The notes beneath the pieces were generated by a model that was not told the origin of the DNA, did no database searches, and saw only the letters and a list, made by a program, of their open reading frames with translations. A stretch of 64,000 nt of DNA from contig CABUGV010000002.1 in the NCBI GenBank assembly GCA_902491215.1, positions 62,001-126,000 of the forward strand, in the 5' to 3' direction. Positions 1 through 9,626 of the stretch are shown here, one piece after another (positions within the stretch are counted from its first letter, which is position 1; every line of letters starts with the position of its first letter). The DNA is from 43-108 sp001915545. Lineage in GTDB: Bacteria; Bacteroidota; Bacteroidia; Bacteroidales; Bacteroidaceae. The position numbers and the translations under genes are program-made.

Positions 1-2
1 AC

Positions 3-953
3 TTCGCCGATGCTGGTCCAGAACTTACACCTAATGTGGAATGGTTTCCATCAGGATTGTATATGAAAAACAAGGAACTCATCAGCATGGCGGCAAATAC
101 AGCCAAATCAAGAAATTATTTTACCAATCCGGCCAAGACATACACATCTGCCTACCTGCATACATTCAACAGAGAATTGATGCTCTTGTCAAAACTGTCT
201 GCATTCAAAAAATATGAAGGCGAAAATGTACTGCTCTTCGACTCATGGCTTCCGAGGATTCAGGTTATGACAGCAAGGTCGAAGAAGAATTCTACAGACG
301 GATTGTTCGTTGCGGCCAAAGGCGGACACAACAATGAAAGCCATAATCACAATGACGTAGGACATTTCATCGTATATGCCGACGGCCAGCCTCTGCTCAT
401 TGATCCAGGTGTAGGCACATATCGCAAGGAAACATTCAACAATGCCACAAGATACAAAATCTGGAGCATGCAGTCAGGCTACCACAATGTTCCGCAGATA
501 AACGGAGTAGACCAGCAATATGGAAGCAAGTATGCAGCAAAAGATGTATCTACAAAAATCACATCACGTAAGGCGGTAATGAATCTTGACATAGCCGGTG
601 CTTATCCTAAAGAGGCAATGGTCAAGTCTTGGAAAAGGACAATAGACCTCACACGTGGAAAAAATATTACTGTAACTGAAAACTATGTCCTCGATAAATT
701 TGTGCGCCCTACAGAACTTATGTTTATGACACAAGCACAACCGCAAGTTGAAAAAGACAAGGTTACATTCAACATAAACGGCAAGAAATACGGCATATTC
801 TTCAACAGCAACGACATGCAGGCTTCTTATGAAGAAGTAAAGTTAGATGATGCCAAGTTTGTAAACATGTGGGGCAAAATATACCGCGTCAAACTGACAA
901 TAAAATCAAATGCCACAACGGGTAAGATTAAATATACAATAAAAGAAGCTTGA
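3..953 (+). CDS. Heparinase II/III-family polysaccharide lyase, C-terminal part (5' end outside window)
   Basis: The reading frame is already open at the window edge (codons before position 36 read FADAGPELTPN without a stop), so this is the 3' part of a longer gene and the GTG at 36 is not its start. The visible ~316 residues carry the signature of the beta-sandwich domain of heparinase II/III-type lyases: an Asn/His-rich segment NESHNHNDVGHFIVYADG followed by LIDPGVGTYR and later GYHNVPQINGVDQQYG. Family knowledge: these enzymes cleave uronate-containing polysaccharides such as heparin or heparan sulfate by beta-elimination and are usually periplasmic or surface exposed. The exact PL family and substrate cannot be set from this fragment. 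A glycoside hydrolase remnant lies convergently downstream, consistent with a former glycan-degradation locus. Confidence 0.8.
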   Translation, partial: FADAGPELTPNVEWFPSGLYMKNKELISMAANTAKSRNYFTNPAKTYTSAYLHTFNRELMLLSKLSAFKKYEGENVLLFDSWLPRIQVMTARSKKNSTDGLFVAAKGGHNNESHNHNDVGHFIVYADGQPLLIDPGVGTYRKETFNNATRYKIWSMQSGYHNVPQINGVDQQYGSKYAAKDVSTKITSRKAVMNLDIAGAYPKEAMVKSWKRTIDLTRGKNITVTENYVLDKFVRPTELMFMTQAQPQVEKDKVTFNINGKKYGIFFNSNDMQASYEEVKLDDAKFVNMWGKIYRVKLTIKSNATTGKIKYTIKEA

Positions 954-981
954 CCCTACAAGACATATTACTATTATTCTA

Positions 982-1047
982 AAAAGCGACACAGATCCTG
1001 ATTGAACAATGTTCATTATGACATCAATCAGCATCCATGTCGCTTTT
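982..1047. terminator. Hairpin terminator, probably bidirectional
   Basis: AAAAGCGACA (982-991) pairs with TGTCGCTTTT (1038-1047), and the inner arms CTGATTG (998-1004) and CAATCAG (1025-1031) extend the stem. It lies between the convergent lyase gene and the GH43-like pseudogene, with A and T runs on the two sides, so it can serve both strands. Confidence 0.6.
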
Positions 1048-1082
1048 ATTTTATACGACAACCGTCCTACAAATTCAACAGG

Positions 1083-2168
1083 TCATTTACGTAAAATTGG
1101 AACATGTACATTAAATGTATGTCCGCTGCGCGAATAATTCTTCATTGTATCAGCAGCCATAAACAAGGCCGCAGGTACATCTCCGTCAAACAAAATCTGC
1201 GGACGTTCCAGATGTTGAAGCTTTAACACCTTGCCGTCTGCCCATCTTATTTCAGGCGTCGACAGCAACGGTTCATCTACAGGTTTCCAATTGAAACCAT
1301 CTTCAGAACAGAAAAGTGCAAGAGAGCGGCCTGCACCTGTAAAACTTCCGTGCATGTCCTTGACAATAGCATAATAACATCCATCCTGCATCCATATATA
1401 CGGATCCTCCGCAGGAAAAGAAGAACCTTCTGCAGTAAAAATAGGTTTTTAATGCTTCACAAAAGGTCCGACAGGAGAATCTGCAACTGCACAAAGGTGA
1501 ACAACCGGTCCTCCTCACACCCCTCTACGTTTCTTGGCAACAGCCTTATAAACCATGAGATAGCGTCCATCATGCATTCGTGTTACGGATGGATTTGCAA
1601 CCATAAGAGCGTCATACGCAGCTGTATCTTTAGACACATCAATCAACGGGGTGTCAAAACGCTTCCACGGCCCATAAGGACTCTCTGAAACGGCAACACC
1701 TATACGCTGGTTGTTGCGATGAGTCGGATTGAGTCCTTTCTTCATATTCACTCCATCACCGGTGTTTCCTGTATAATAAAGATAATATTTGCCTTCATAA
1801 AAATGAATTGTAGGATTGTGTGTATTCAAACCATCCCAAAAAGAAGCACCTCTGGCAGGAAGTGCCAAATCATGAAAAACATAAGGTCCCAAAGGATTGT
1901 CAGACACGGCATGAGCTATCTCTGAATGTGTCACCCATGCAAGAAAACCATATTGTTTCTTCCATCTGGAATAGTAGAGATGATATTTCCCATCATTACC
2001 TTTAATTGGAGAAGCTCCCCACGTATAATAATCGGGCGACTCCAAAACATTCTCCTTATCAGGTTTTCCCAATGTCAAACTATAATCAGAACATTTGCAA
2101 TCACATTGCGCACAAATACGTCCTGCCGAAAGACTGGCCAGCAAAACAAACAAATAAAATTTCAACAT
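1083..2168 (-). pseudogene. GH43-like glycoside hydrolase, broken by two in-frame stop codons
   Basis: Two open stretches, 1515-2168 and 1083-1391, lie in the same minus-strand frame and together read as one secreted five-bladed beta-propeller glycosidase. The N-terminus has a signal peptide (MLKFYLFVLLASLSAGRICA), followed by family-like stretches (YTWGASPIKG, LPARGASFWDGL, THNPTIHFYEGKYYLYYTG, HRNNQRIGVAVSESPYGPW). The frame is interrupted by TGA at 1515-1517, where GGPVVH follows and TGG (Trp) is the likely ancestral codon, and by TAA at 1449-1451. Between and after the stops the translation stays protein-like (HLCAVADSPVGPF, then EDPYIWMQDGCYYAIVKDMHG). No frameshift is needed. Recent inactivation by point mutation is the simplest reading; an assembly error would have to occur twice. 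Substrate is unknown. Confidence 0.8.
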
Positions 2169-2216
2169 AATACATCAATATTAGATTTTACATATAATTC
2201 GGGATAGGTTTAGATT

Positions 2217-2268
2217 TCTGCCACACACATATAAGACTTAACAAAAAATCATTATTGTGCGTGGCAGA
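2217..2268 (-). terminator. Hairpin terminator after the M60 peptidase gene
   Basis: TCTGCCACACACA (2217-2229) pairs with TGTGCGTGGCAGA (2256-2268), 12 of 13 positions. It lies 100 bp beyond the stop codon of the minus-strand M60 gene. Confidence 0.55.
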
Positions 2269-2368
2269 TTATAATTTTGTGCTGTAAAACACACGTTACG
2301 CAGCTAAGACAAATAAGTCCAGCTGTTAAAACAGATTATCAAACATCCAAGTGCAAACAAAAACAAAT

Positions 2369-4093
2369 CTATTCTTGAGCATTCAACATAGCCTCAAGTT
2401 CTTCAGACGTCAGATCGGCCAATTTGCCAGACTTGACGTAGCCCTCCATCTCGGCACGAAAAGCATCACGCATAGATTCTGTCATTTCATACGTATACAT
2501 TCCGTAATCATCATATTTCAGACGCAATATTCTGAAAAATCCGAATGCCTCAAAATAAGGATAAAGATTCTTACCTGCAACAAAAGACGCTCCACGTATG
2601 AAATTCAGTTGGAAAGGTACTACGTTGGCATGACGATCAACTCCTGCCATCACAGGATAAAGTTTTTCTGTATTTCGCATACGCTCATACAGATCCGGAT
2701 AGAAATCAGGCATGCCGTGCTTTACGTAGTAGCATTGAAGTTTCCAAAACGGTACAAGTCTCTGAAAGACATCCACTTCCAGATAACTTAACGCTTTATC
2801 TCCGCCATCCTGTCCTACAGGAGAAATTATTGAGTCGGTCATTCCTCCTGCAGTTCTGGCCTTGCTTACAGAACCAGCCATACCATCGTGCAGGAAGTTC
2901 TTTTCAGCCTCACTGAAAGCCTTGCTCAAACGGTTCGGATAGCCGAAAGCCTGGGTACAATACCTGCTGCAGATATTGTTGCTGGTTTCGCCCAATCCGC
3001 CCCAAGAAAGATATGGCGAAAGCTGATGTACATGCCCTATCTCATGGCTGAATCCCCAGCACACATCCTCGTCCGTGCGACGAACCTTTTCAGGATCTGC
3101 AACACGGTTCATCGTATCGAACTTAAAGGCCACTCCATTGCCGTCACGAAACATGTAGTATGAATAATTTACTCTGGCAAAAATCTTATTGTCCGGAATT
3201 CGTCCATATTTTTTCCACCCTAATATCTCATACTGATTGGCAACAATCTCATCATAAGCAGACATAAGTTCACGTCCCTTTCCCGATGCATATTTTTTGA
3301 AATCCTCCACAGGATATGCCAGATGAACATGCTTTCCTACCGCGTCGAAAACAGGATGTACAGCTTTTGACAGAAGCTTGTCCCAATCAGCATCAGAATC
3401 AACCGAAGCATCAAAATAACCATTTACAGACGAATTGACGAAATGCACCTTTATCTCTTTCTCCAACTCAGGTCTGTCAAAATAGTAATCTATGTAAGCC
3501 AAACCGCTCCATTGCGTCTTTTTTTCTATTATATTCACGCCGTTGTGCAATTCATAACTCTCGGTATGCAGACTCCAATCTGCGTTTCCCTGATCCGGGG
3601 CATACAAATCTGCGACTTTAAGGTGAAGAGGAGTATCAGTTTTCAGCCCATCAACTATAATGATATTTTTTCCTGGAGAAACAACAATACCCGTAACTTG
3701 CTGAAATCGGCTGTATCCGTTGCCTATATGCAGAAGACGTCCCAAAGTTTCCGGGGTATAAAGAGGCTTAAAACTGTTTACTCTAAAATGCAAGTCATAC
3801 TTGCCCCCGCGTATTGCCAATGCTAGGCGTTGCATTTCAGGAATCTTGCAGTCACGAATCTTACTTTTGCCAACTCCGCGACGCAGTTTAGTAAACAAAT
3901 TGTCTTCGAATAATTTTGCACCTTCGGTCTTCCAAAGCTTAATACTGTCGTCAACCGTAACCTGATCTGCACCATCTTGAACATACAATCCGCAATCGGT
4001 CAAGGACGTAAATGCCGACAAGTCTGTAGGCTGTACCATAAATGCAGACAGAGCTAAAATGGTCGAAACAGTTTTCAAAGATAAGTTTTTCAT
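2369..4093 (-). CDS. Secreted M60-family (enhancin/BT4244-like) metallopeptidase
   Basis: A 574-residue protein starting with an export signal (MKNLSLKTVSTILALSAFMV). The ATG at 4093 is preferred over an in-frame ATG at 4183 because the 30 extra residues would bury the signal peptide. The zinc motif HEIGH is at residues 350-354 with a downstream Glu at 369 in GGLGETSNN, matching the HExxH...E gluzincin pattern of peptidase family M60. Upstream is a beta-sandwich-like region, and downstream are helical segments typical of the family. Family knowledge: M60 proteins of gut Bacteroides cleave O-glycosylated mucin-type proteins outside the cell. It is monocistronic, with its own terminator at 2217-2268, next to remnants of glycan-degrading genes, which fits a host-glycoprotein role (inference). 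Confidence 0.85.
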   Translation of the reverse strand: MKNLSLKTVSTILALSAFMVQPTDLSAFTSLTDCGLYVQDGADQVTVDDSIKLWKTEGAKLFEDNLFTKLRRGVGKSKIRDCKIPEMQRLALAIRGGKYDLHFRVNSFKPLYTPETLGRLLHIGNGYSRFQQVTGIVVSPGKNIIIVDGLKTDTPLHLKVADLYAPDQGNADWSLHTESYELHNGVNIIEKKTQWSGLAYIDYYFDRPELEKEIKVHFVNSSVNGYFDASVDSDADWDKLLSKAVHPVFDAVGKHVHLAYPVEDFKKYASGKGRELMSAYDEIVANQYEILGWKKYGRIPDNKIFARVNYSYYMFRDGNGVAFKFDTMNRVADPEKVRRTDEDVCWGFSHEIGHVHQLSPYLSWGGLGETSNNICSRYCTQAFGYPNRLSKAFSEAEKNFLHDGMAGSVSKARTAGGMTDSIISPVGQDGGDKALSYLEVDVFQRLVPFWKLQCYYVKHGMPDFYPDLYERMRNTEKLYPVMAGVDRHANVVPFQLNFIRGASFVAGKNLYPYFEAFGFFRILRLKYDDYGMYTYEMTESMRDAFRAEMEGYVKSGKLADLTSEELEAMLNAQE

Positions 4094-4214
4094 ATTATTT
4101 AGGATTAACTTGTGTAAGATTAGACTAAAAACGCCAAGCCGGCAAAACTTTTGAATATAAAAATACCATGTTATGGAGTACAAACACTATGCCGACTATA
4201 CTCAAAAGCAGAAA

Positions 4215-4231
4215 GGGGCACCACGTGCCCC
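4215..4231 (-). terminator. Hairpin terminator after the TPR gene at 4240
   Basis: GGGGCAC (4215-4221) and GTGCCCC (4225-4231) form a perfect 7-bp stem just beyond the stop codon. On the minus strand it is followed by TTTCTGCTTTT, a partial T-tract. Confidence 0.6.
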
Positions 4232-4239
4232 ACTCTACA

Positions 4240-5487
4240 TTATTTATACTTTTCAAGAGACTTCAACTCTTTGCCCTTATTCAATTTAAAGTATGATTCC
4301 CTTAAACCAAGAAGCCATAGCGATGTGTCGTCTTCCTTGTACTTCTTTGCATTCTCAAAGTTTTCACAAGCTTTACGATACAGGTCTGTGACAAATGCCT
4401 TCTTTGTTACATATCTAGGATCCTCAATAGACAGCTGATACGACTGGTTTATCTGGTGAACCTTATGGAGATAAATATTACCGATATTTGCATACGCATA
4501 GGCATCATCGGATTTAAGCTTTACAACATTCGTAAAAGACACCAATGCTGAATCCAGATTATTCATGAACATTTCCTCCTTGCCCTTGATATACCAGAAA
4601 CGTGAATCATCAGGAAAATGACTTATCATGTGCACAGTAAGTTCATGGGCATCATTATATGACAGTTCATCGTTATAATAGTTCAGCAATGTAAAATAAT
4701 AATACTCATAATCAGGATACTCATCAAAACCTCTCTTGAGCATAGACAGCATGTTTGCTGTATCGCCCAATTGGGCATACGATTTGCATCCGATTTCAAT
4801 CAGATACTTACGTCCAAGCGTGTCCTGCAATGAACACCCGATATATTTTACAGCATTCTGGTATTTCTGAGCCGCATAAGCACTGAAAACAGCCAGAACA
4901 GGAACCTTCAGAGTATCATCTTTCAATATGGCGCCCCTTGCATCCTTACCTGAGAAAATCGGTGAGCTGTGGCTGGACAAATACATATCCAAATTGTTGT
5001 AAGCCTCGTCATATTGCTTCTTGTTATAGAAAAATTTACCTGCATTAAGAAGGTTATTTCTAAATTTCAACAATTTAGAAGACAGATCACTACGATACTT
5101 ATGCTTGACACGGTCATTTTCGTCAGGTACAGACTCAATACTGTCGCATATCAAACTGTAGTGATACATATTATAAATATACTTGAAATACTTTAATGTA
5201 TCAGGAGAAGTAGCCAGATACATTTTCTTATTCTCCTCCAATGCCAGATTCATCTGAATATTAGCCTCAATATAATAATATTCAGCATCACTCCGAGCCT
5301 GTTCGTAGGTCTTTATAGCAGATTGGAAAAGCTCGTCGGCTCGCGTATAATTACCGCTCTTTATATTCGACTTTATTTCCTTCAATACGGACCTTCTTTT
5401 ATATTTCACAGGCTCCTCTGTCTGCGACATGGCATCAACTATACCGCAAAATGCTAAAATCAGCAAAAAATAAACAAATCGCTTCAT
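4240..5487 (-). CDS. Exported tetratricopeptide-repeat protein
   Basis: A 415-residue protein with signal peptide MKRFVYFLLILAFCGIVDA. The start at 5487 is chosen because an in-frame ATG at 5580 would place 31 residues before the signal and would run through the upstream terminator. The rest is helical repeat sequence with TPR-like units near the C-terminus (DSALVSFTNVVKLKSDDAYAYANIGNIYLH). It resembles the neighbouring protein encoded at 5591-6793 in length, order of segments and shared blocks (CDS[IL]E, a LLNAG/LLIAG block, a YLSSHSSP/YFSTFSDP block), so the two look like a diverged tandem duplication. Function is unknown; TPR proteins usually scaffold protein contacts, here in the periplasm. 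A terminator between the two genes implies separate transcription. Confidence 0.8.
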   Translation of the reverse strand: MKRFVYFLLILAFCGIVDAMSQTEEPVKYKRRSVLKEIKSNIKSGNYTRADELFQSAIKTYEQARSDAEYYYIEANIQMNLALEENKKMYLATSPDTLKYFKYIYNMYHYSLICDSIESVPDENDRVKHKYRSDLSSKLLKFRNNLLNAGKFFYNKKQYDEAYNNLDMYLSSHSSPIFSGKDARGAILKDDTLKVPVLAVFSAYAAQKYQNAVKYIGCSLQDTLGRKYLIEIGCKSYAQLGDTANMLSMLKRGFDEYPDYEYYYFTLLNYYNDELSYNDAHELTVHMISHFPDDSRFWYIKGKEEMFMNNLDSALVSFTNVVKLKSDDAYAYANIGNIYLHKVHQINQSYQLSIEDPRYVTKKAFVTDLYRKACENFENAKKYKEDDTSLWLLGLRESYFKLNKGKELKSLEKYK

Positions 5488-5527
5488 AATCAGGTCCATA
5501 TTAAATTGTACATCACAATATATATAA

Positions 5528-5576
5528 AACCACGAACCGTCATGCAACATTCTACTATATTGGACGGTCCGTGGTT
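5528..5576 (-). terminator. Hairpin terminator after the gyrA/TPR unit
   Basis: AACCACG..CCGTC (5528-5541) pairs with GACGG..CGTGGTT (5563-5576) with a 2-nt internal loop. On the minus strand the stem is followed by TTATATATTG. It lies right after the stop codon at 5591 and ends the gyrA-TPR transcription unit. Confidence 0.65.
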
Positions 5577-5590
5577 GCAAAATTAAGGAT

Positions 5591-6793
5591 TTACTGTTTC
5601 AGATACTTGGCAAATTCCTTAGCCTTAGCAGTATTGCCAATGTTGTTATAGCAAGCATACAGAGAATATCCCCATGTTGTAGCATCATCAGGTGAAAGCT
5701 CACGTGCTTTCTCAAACATCTCTATAGCCTTATTGTAGTATTCCTTAGTCACGTTCTTATCCTTTGAAGTATCGGCAACTTTCCAAGCAGCCTTTCCTGC
5801 GGCAGCGTAAGCCTCAAGGTAGTCAGGCTTGATCTTTATTGTCTGAAGGAATACTTCGTAAGCTTCGTTTGCACGATTGCTTTCAAAATAGATAAGTCCC
5901 TTATTGTAATAAGCCCACTCATCATCTGGCTCATTCTTTATGAGCAGATCTGCAATTTTGAGAGCGTCATCCCATCTCTTGTTTTCAATATAGTTTCCAA
6001 GAAGAACCTTTGAGAATACAGGCTCATTAGGGAATTTCTTAACACCAAGCTCGCAATACTCAAGCCACTTGTCATTCTGACCGCGGTTCTTATAAATCTG
6101 CATCAGACCAAAGCATGCATTCTTTCCGTATGTTTCAGAATTTACAGCCTGCTCATATGCAGGAATAACCTTCGCTGTATCCTTCAGCTGTTCATAAGCA
6201 TTTCCGAGAATATAGTATGCATCATACTTCATTGTATCTGTAGACTCGAAATTCAGTTCAGCCATGAATGGGTCGCTGAAAGTGCTGAAATACAGATCAA
6301 GGAACTTGATACATCTGTTAACATCAGAATTAACATACTGGCTACCAGCGATTAAGAGGTTCTGACGAGGAGTCTTGATCAGTTCAAGATTAGTTTTGCG
6401 GTATTCAGGCTCCTTCACTTCACCTTTCTTGTTCGGCAGTCTTTCGAGGCTGTCGCATCTAGAGAAGAAAGTTACGATGTCGTACTGCAGGTCGAAGAAA
6501 GCATCGTAATCCATGTTACCAGTACTAGATCTGTCCATAAGCATCTTGTTGCTATAGATGACCTTCAGGTTACCGGCAATATTCCATGTTTTTGCCATAT
6601 TTACACTTTCCGGGTTCTTCATTGCCTGCTCAACAAAGCCCCAGGCCATATCAGCTCTCTCGTAGTTCACATGCTTAGGATCCATAAGGGCATCCTCAAG
6701 GAAATACTGAGCCTTTGTGACATTTTTCTTCTGAGCGTACACAGCTGAAGCAGCAGTCAACAGCAATGCACAAATCACAAATACCTTTTTCAT
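5591..6793 (-). CDS. Exported tetratricopeptide-repeat protein, downstream of gyrA
   Basis: A 400-residue protein beginning with signal peptide MKKVFVICALLLTAASAVYA. It contains several TPR-like helical pairs, the clearest in the C-terminal half (DEWAYYNKGLIYFESNRANE, then IKPDYLEAYAAAGKAAW and LSPDDATTWGYSLYACYNNIG). The gene starts 32 bp after the gyrA stop on the same strand and is probably cotranscribed with it; an exported TPR protein next to gyrA is, as far as I recall, a recurring Bacteroidales arrangement. There is no enzymatic motif. A role as a periplasmic scaffold is inference. The next gene downstream (4240-5487) is a diverged paralog behind a terminator. Confidence 0.85.
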   Translation of the reverse strand: MKKVFVICALLLTAASAVYAQKKNVTKAQYFLEDALMDPKHVNYERADMAWGFVEQAMKNPESVNMAKTWNIAGNLKVIYSNKMLMDRSSTGNMDYDAFFDLQYDIVTFFSRCDSLERLPNKKGEVKEPEYRKTNLELIKTPRQNLLIAGSQYVNSDVNRCIKFLDLYFSTFSDPFMAELNFESTDTMKYDAYYILGNAYEQLKDTAKVIPAYEQAVNSETYGKNACFGLMQIYKNRGQNDKWLEYCELGVKKFPNEPVFSKVLLGNYIENKRWDDALKIADLLIKNEPDDEWAYYNKGLIYFESNRANEAYEVFLQTIKIKPDYLEAYAAAGKAAWKVADTSKDKNVTKEYYNKAIEMFEKARELSPDDATTWGYSLYACYNNIGNTAKAKEFAKYLKQ

Positions 6794-6825
6794 ATTACTT
6801 AGTTTTTAAGTTCTTAAAATATCAC

Positions 6826-9474
6826 TTAATTCTGGTTCTCAGGTATACTTTCTGTATTTTCTGACGTTTCTTGTGAATTTTCTTCGTTTTCAGGTTCAAC
6901 ATGTTCAACCTTGCAAACCGAACTTATCACATCGTTACGCTTCTTAAGATTTATCAGAGAAACACCCTGAGTTGCACGTCCCTGAACTCTTACATCACTT
7001 ACAGCCAAACGGATTGCAATTCCGCTCTTGTTGATAATCATAAGATCGTTGTCGTCAGTAACAGATTTTATTGCTACAAGTTTTCCGGTCTTTTCAGTGA
7101 TGTTCAGTGTCTTCACACCCTTTCCACCTCTGTGGGTAATTCTGTATCCTCCGATATTTGATCTCTTTCCGTAACCCTTTTCTGAAACCACCATTATTGT
7201 TTCAGGGAAGTCGTCAGATACATCTTCAACCTGTTCCTGTACGTCGACAGAAGAATCCTCTTCTTCCTCAGCAACGTCCGCAACGTCATCATCTGCTTCC
7301 TCTTCATTCTCGTTGAACATTGATGGATCCAGAGGTTTGTTGCATGCAAGACATACCATACCGACTACTTCGTCCTCGCCATCATCGTCAAGACGCAGTC
7401 CCCTGACTCCTGTAGCAGTACGTCCCATAAGTCTTACAGCATTCTCATTGAAACGTATAGCTCTACCATTTCTGTTGGCAATTATGATGTCGTCATTTCC
7501 AGAAGTCAAACATACTTCAATAACCTTGTCACCTTCAACGATATTGATAGCATTGAGTCCGTTTGAACGCGGGTGTGAGTACAGTTCAAATCTTGACTTC
7601 TTGACAGTACCGTTCTTTGTACAGAAAATCAGGTTGTGAGTCTTAACCCACTCTTCATCATTGATGTTCTCAACGCAGATGAATGCAGTAACCTTATCGT
7701 CACTGTCAATGTTAAGCAGATTCTGTACAGCGCGTCCCTTTGAGGATTTAGTACCTTCCGGAATCTCATAAACCTTCATCCAGAAACAACGTCCCTTCTG
7801 AGTAAAGAACATCATCGTGTTGTGCGTCTGTCCCGGATATATATGTTCTATGAAATCTTCATCACGCGTACTTCCGCCCTTCGCACCTACACCTCCTCTG
7901 GCCTGTGTACGGAATTCGGCAAGCGGAGTTCTCTTGATGTATCCAAGGTGAGAAACAGTTATCACTACAGGCTCGTTCGGATAGAAATCTTCAGGATTGA
8001 AATCTTCACTTGCCGTATAATCGATAAATGTTCTGCGTTCATCGCTCCACTTCTCCTTAACTTCAAGAAGCTCATCTTTCATAACCTTCTTGCAGAACTC
8101 AGGATCATTGAGTATTCCATTGAGGTAATCGATAAGTTTCATAAGATCGTCATATTCAGCATGAAGCTTATCCTGCTCAAGTCCTGTCAACTGACGCAGA
8201 CGCATTTCAACAATTGCCTTTGCCTGAATATCATCAAGTTCGAAACGCTTCATCAATTCAGAAATTGCTTCCTGAGGAGACTTGGCCGCTCTGATGATAT
8301 GCACAACCTCATCAATATTGTCACTTGCAATTATCAATCCCTTAAGAATATGTGCACGTTCTTCAGCCTTACGCTTGTCAAAAATAGTTCTGCGTATAAC
8401 AACATCATGACGGTGCTCTACGAAATATTTTATGCAGTCTCTCAATGTCAATAATTTAGGTCTTCCCTTGACAAGAGCAATTGTATTGACACTGAAGCTT
8501 GACTGAAGCTCTGTCATCTTATACAACTTGTTAAGTATGACGTTCGCATTCGCCTCACGCTTCACATCAATGACAATACGCATACCCTCGCGGTCCGATT
8601 CATCATTGACATTTGAAATACCTTCTATTCTCTTCTCATTTACAAGATCTGCAATTTTCTTGATAAGTTCAGCCTTGTTTACGTTGTAAGGAATCTCGTG
8701 CACTACAATCTTGTCGTGATTGACATCAGATTCAATCTCAACCTTTGAACGCACCACAATTCGTCCCTTACCGGTTTCATAAGCATCCTTAACACCATCA
8801 AGACCACAGATTATACCACCTGTAGGGAAATCAGGAGCCTTGACATACTTCATAAGCTCCATGCTGGTGATTTCAGGATTATCTATATAAGCAACACATC
8901 CGTCTATCACCTCACCAAGATTATGAGTAGGAATATTTGTAGCCATACCTACGGCAATACCGCTTGCGCCGTTAACCAGCAGATTTGGTATACGTGTAGG
9001 CATTACAGTAGGCTCACGCAGAGAGTCGTCAAAGTTGTTCTGAAAATCTACAGTCTCTTTATAGAGGTCGTCCATCATGGCCTCACCGGCCTTAGTAAGT
9101 CTAGCCTCTGTATAACGCATAGCTGCAGGACTGTCGCCGTCTACAGAACCGAAGTTACCCTGCCCGTCGACAAGAGTACATCTCATTGCCCATGGCTGAG
9201 CCAATCTCACCAATGCACCGTATACAGAAGAGTCGCCATGAGGATGATATTTACCCAATACCTCACCGACAATTCTTGCACATTTCTTATGCGGTTTGTC
9301 GTAGGTATTTCCAAGTTCCATCATTCCGTAAAGAATACGCCTGTGCACTGGTTTGAAGCCATCGCGTACGTCCGGCAAAGCTCGTGCTACTATTACCGAC
9401 ATTGAATAATCAATGTACGATGATTTCATCGTCTCATTGATATCAATCTTAATAATTCTGTCTTGATCTAACAT
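6826..9474 (-). CDS. gyrA: DNA gyrase subunit A
   Basis: An 882-residue GyrA, the DNA-cleaving subunit of the A2B2 type II topoisomerase that introduces negative supercoils. The catalytic tyrosine is Y121 (AAMRYTEARL). The quinolone region reads KYHPHGDSSVYGALVRLAQ: S82 aligns with E. coli Ser83, while G86 aligns with E. coli Asp87. I think Gly here is lineage-normal rather than a resistance change. The C-terminal DNA-wrapping domain has a GyrA-box-like THRGGKGVKT and a long acidic insert (about residues 700-740, rich in Asp/Glu), plus an acidic C-terminal tail (NEENSQETSENTESIPENQN). gyrB is not in the window. A good promoter match lies just upstream. Confidence 0.97.
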   Translation of the reverse strand: MLDQDRIIKIDINETMKSSYIDYSMSVIVARALPDVRDGFKPVHRRILYGMMELGNTYDKPHKKCARIVGEVLGKYHPHGDSSVYGALVRLAQPWAMRCTLVDGQGNFGSVDGDSPAAMRYTEARLTKAGEAMMDDLYKETVDFQNNFDDSLREPTVMPTRIPNLLVNGASGIAVGMATNIPTHNLGEVIDGCVAYIDNPEITSMELMKYVKAPDFPTGGIICGLDGVKDAYETGKGRIVVRSKVEIESDVNHDKIVVHEIPYNVNKAELIKKIADLVNEKRIEGISNVNDESDREGMRIVIDVKREANANVILNKLYKMTELQSSFSVNTIALVKGRPKLLTLRDCIKYFVEHRHDVVIRRTIFDKRKAEERAHILKGLIIASDNIDEVVHIIRAAKSPQEAISELMKRFELDDIQAKAIVEMRLRQLTGLEQDKLHAEYDDLMKLIDYLNGILNDPEFCKKVMKDELLEVKEKWSDERRTFIDYTASEDFNPEDFYPNEPVVITVSHLGYIKRTPLAEFRTQARGGVGAKGGSTRDEDFIEHIYPGQTHNTMMFFTQKGRCFWMKVYEIPEGTKSSKGRAVQNLLNIDSDDKVTAFICVENINDEEWVKTHNLIFCTKNGTVKKSRFELYSHPRSNGLNAINIVEGDKVIEVCLTSGNDDIIIANRNGRAIRFNENAVRLMGRTATGVRGLRLDDDGEDEVVGMVCLACNKPLDPSMFNENEEEADDDVADVAEEEEDSSVDVQEQVEDVSDDFPETIMVVSEKGYGKRSNIGGYRITHRGGKGVKTLNITEKTGKLVAIKSVTDDNDLMIINKSGIAIRLAVSDVRVQGRATQGVSLINLKKRNDVISSVCKVEHVEPENEENSQETSENTESIPENQN

Positions 9475-9498
9475 CTATCGAAATTTTCTTTTTATACG

Positions 9499-9529
9499 TA
9501 AAAATACGACAAAATAGCGACACAGCAAA
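9499..9529 (-). promoter_or_regulatory. Putative gyrA promoter (Bacteroidetes type)
   Basis: On the minus strand TTTG (complement of 9526-9529) is followed after 19 nt by TATTTTTA (complement of 9499-9506), a 7/8 match to the -33 TTTG / -7 TAnnTTTG consensus with correct spacing. The predicted transcript start is about 15-20 nt from the gyrA ATG. Confidence 0.5.
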
Positions 9530-9626
9530 GGATGTCTGTTTTTTTTACGTCTAAAACCGTCAAAAAACAGCACATTTTGCCATATTTTCGATTTTAATGG
9601 GCAAACAAGCGTTCTGAGATTGCTTA

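Noticed and set aside
1515..1517. The in-frame TGA of the GH43-like gene could be recoded (selenocysteine or Trp).
   Set aside because: A second in-frame stop (TAA) follows 22 codons later, the ancestral codon looks like Trp (GVxGGPVVH), and Bacteroidales use the standard code. Pseudogene is simpler.
4094..4183. An upstream start of the M60 peptidase giving 30 more residues.
   Set aside because: The extension would hide the signal peptide. The same reasoning removes the upstream starts at 5580 (TPR protein) and 51746 (manC).
7000..9300. Gly86 in GyrA as a quinolone-resistance substitution.
   Set aside because: The E. coli Asp87 position naturally differs among phyla, Ser82 is wild type, and the context HPHGDSSVYGALVRLAQ looks lineage-typical.
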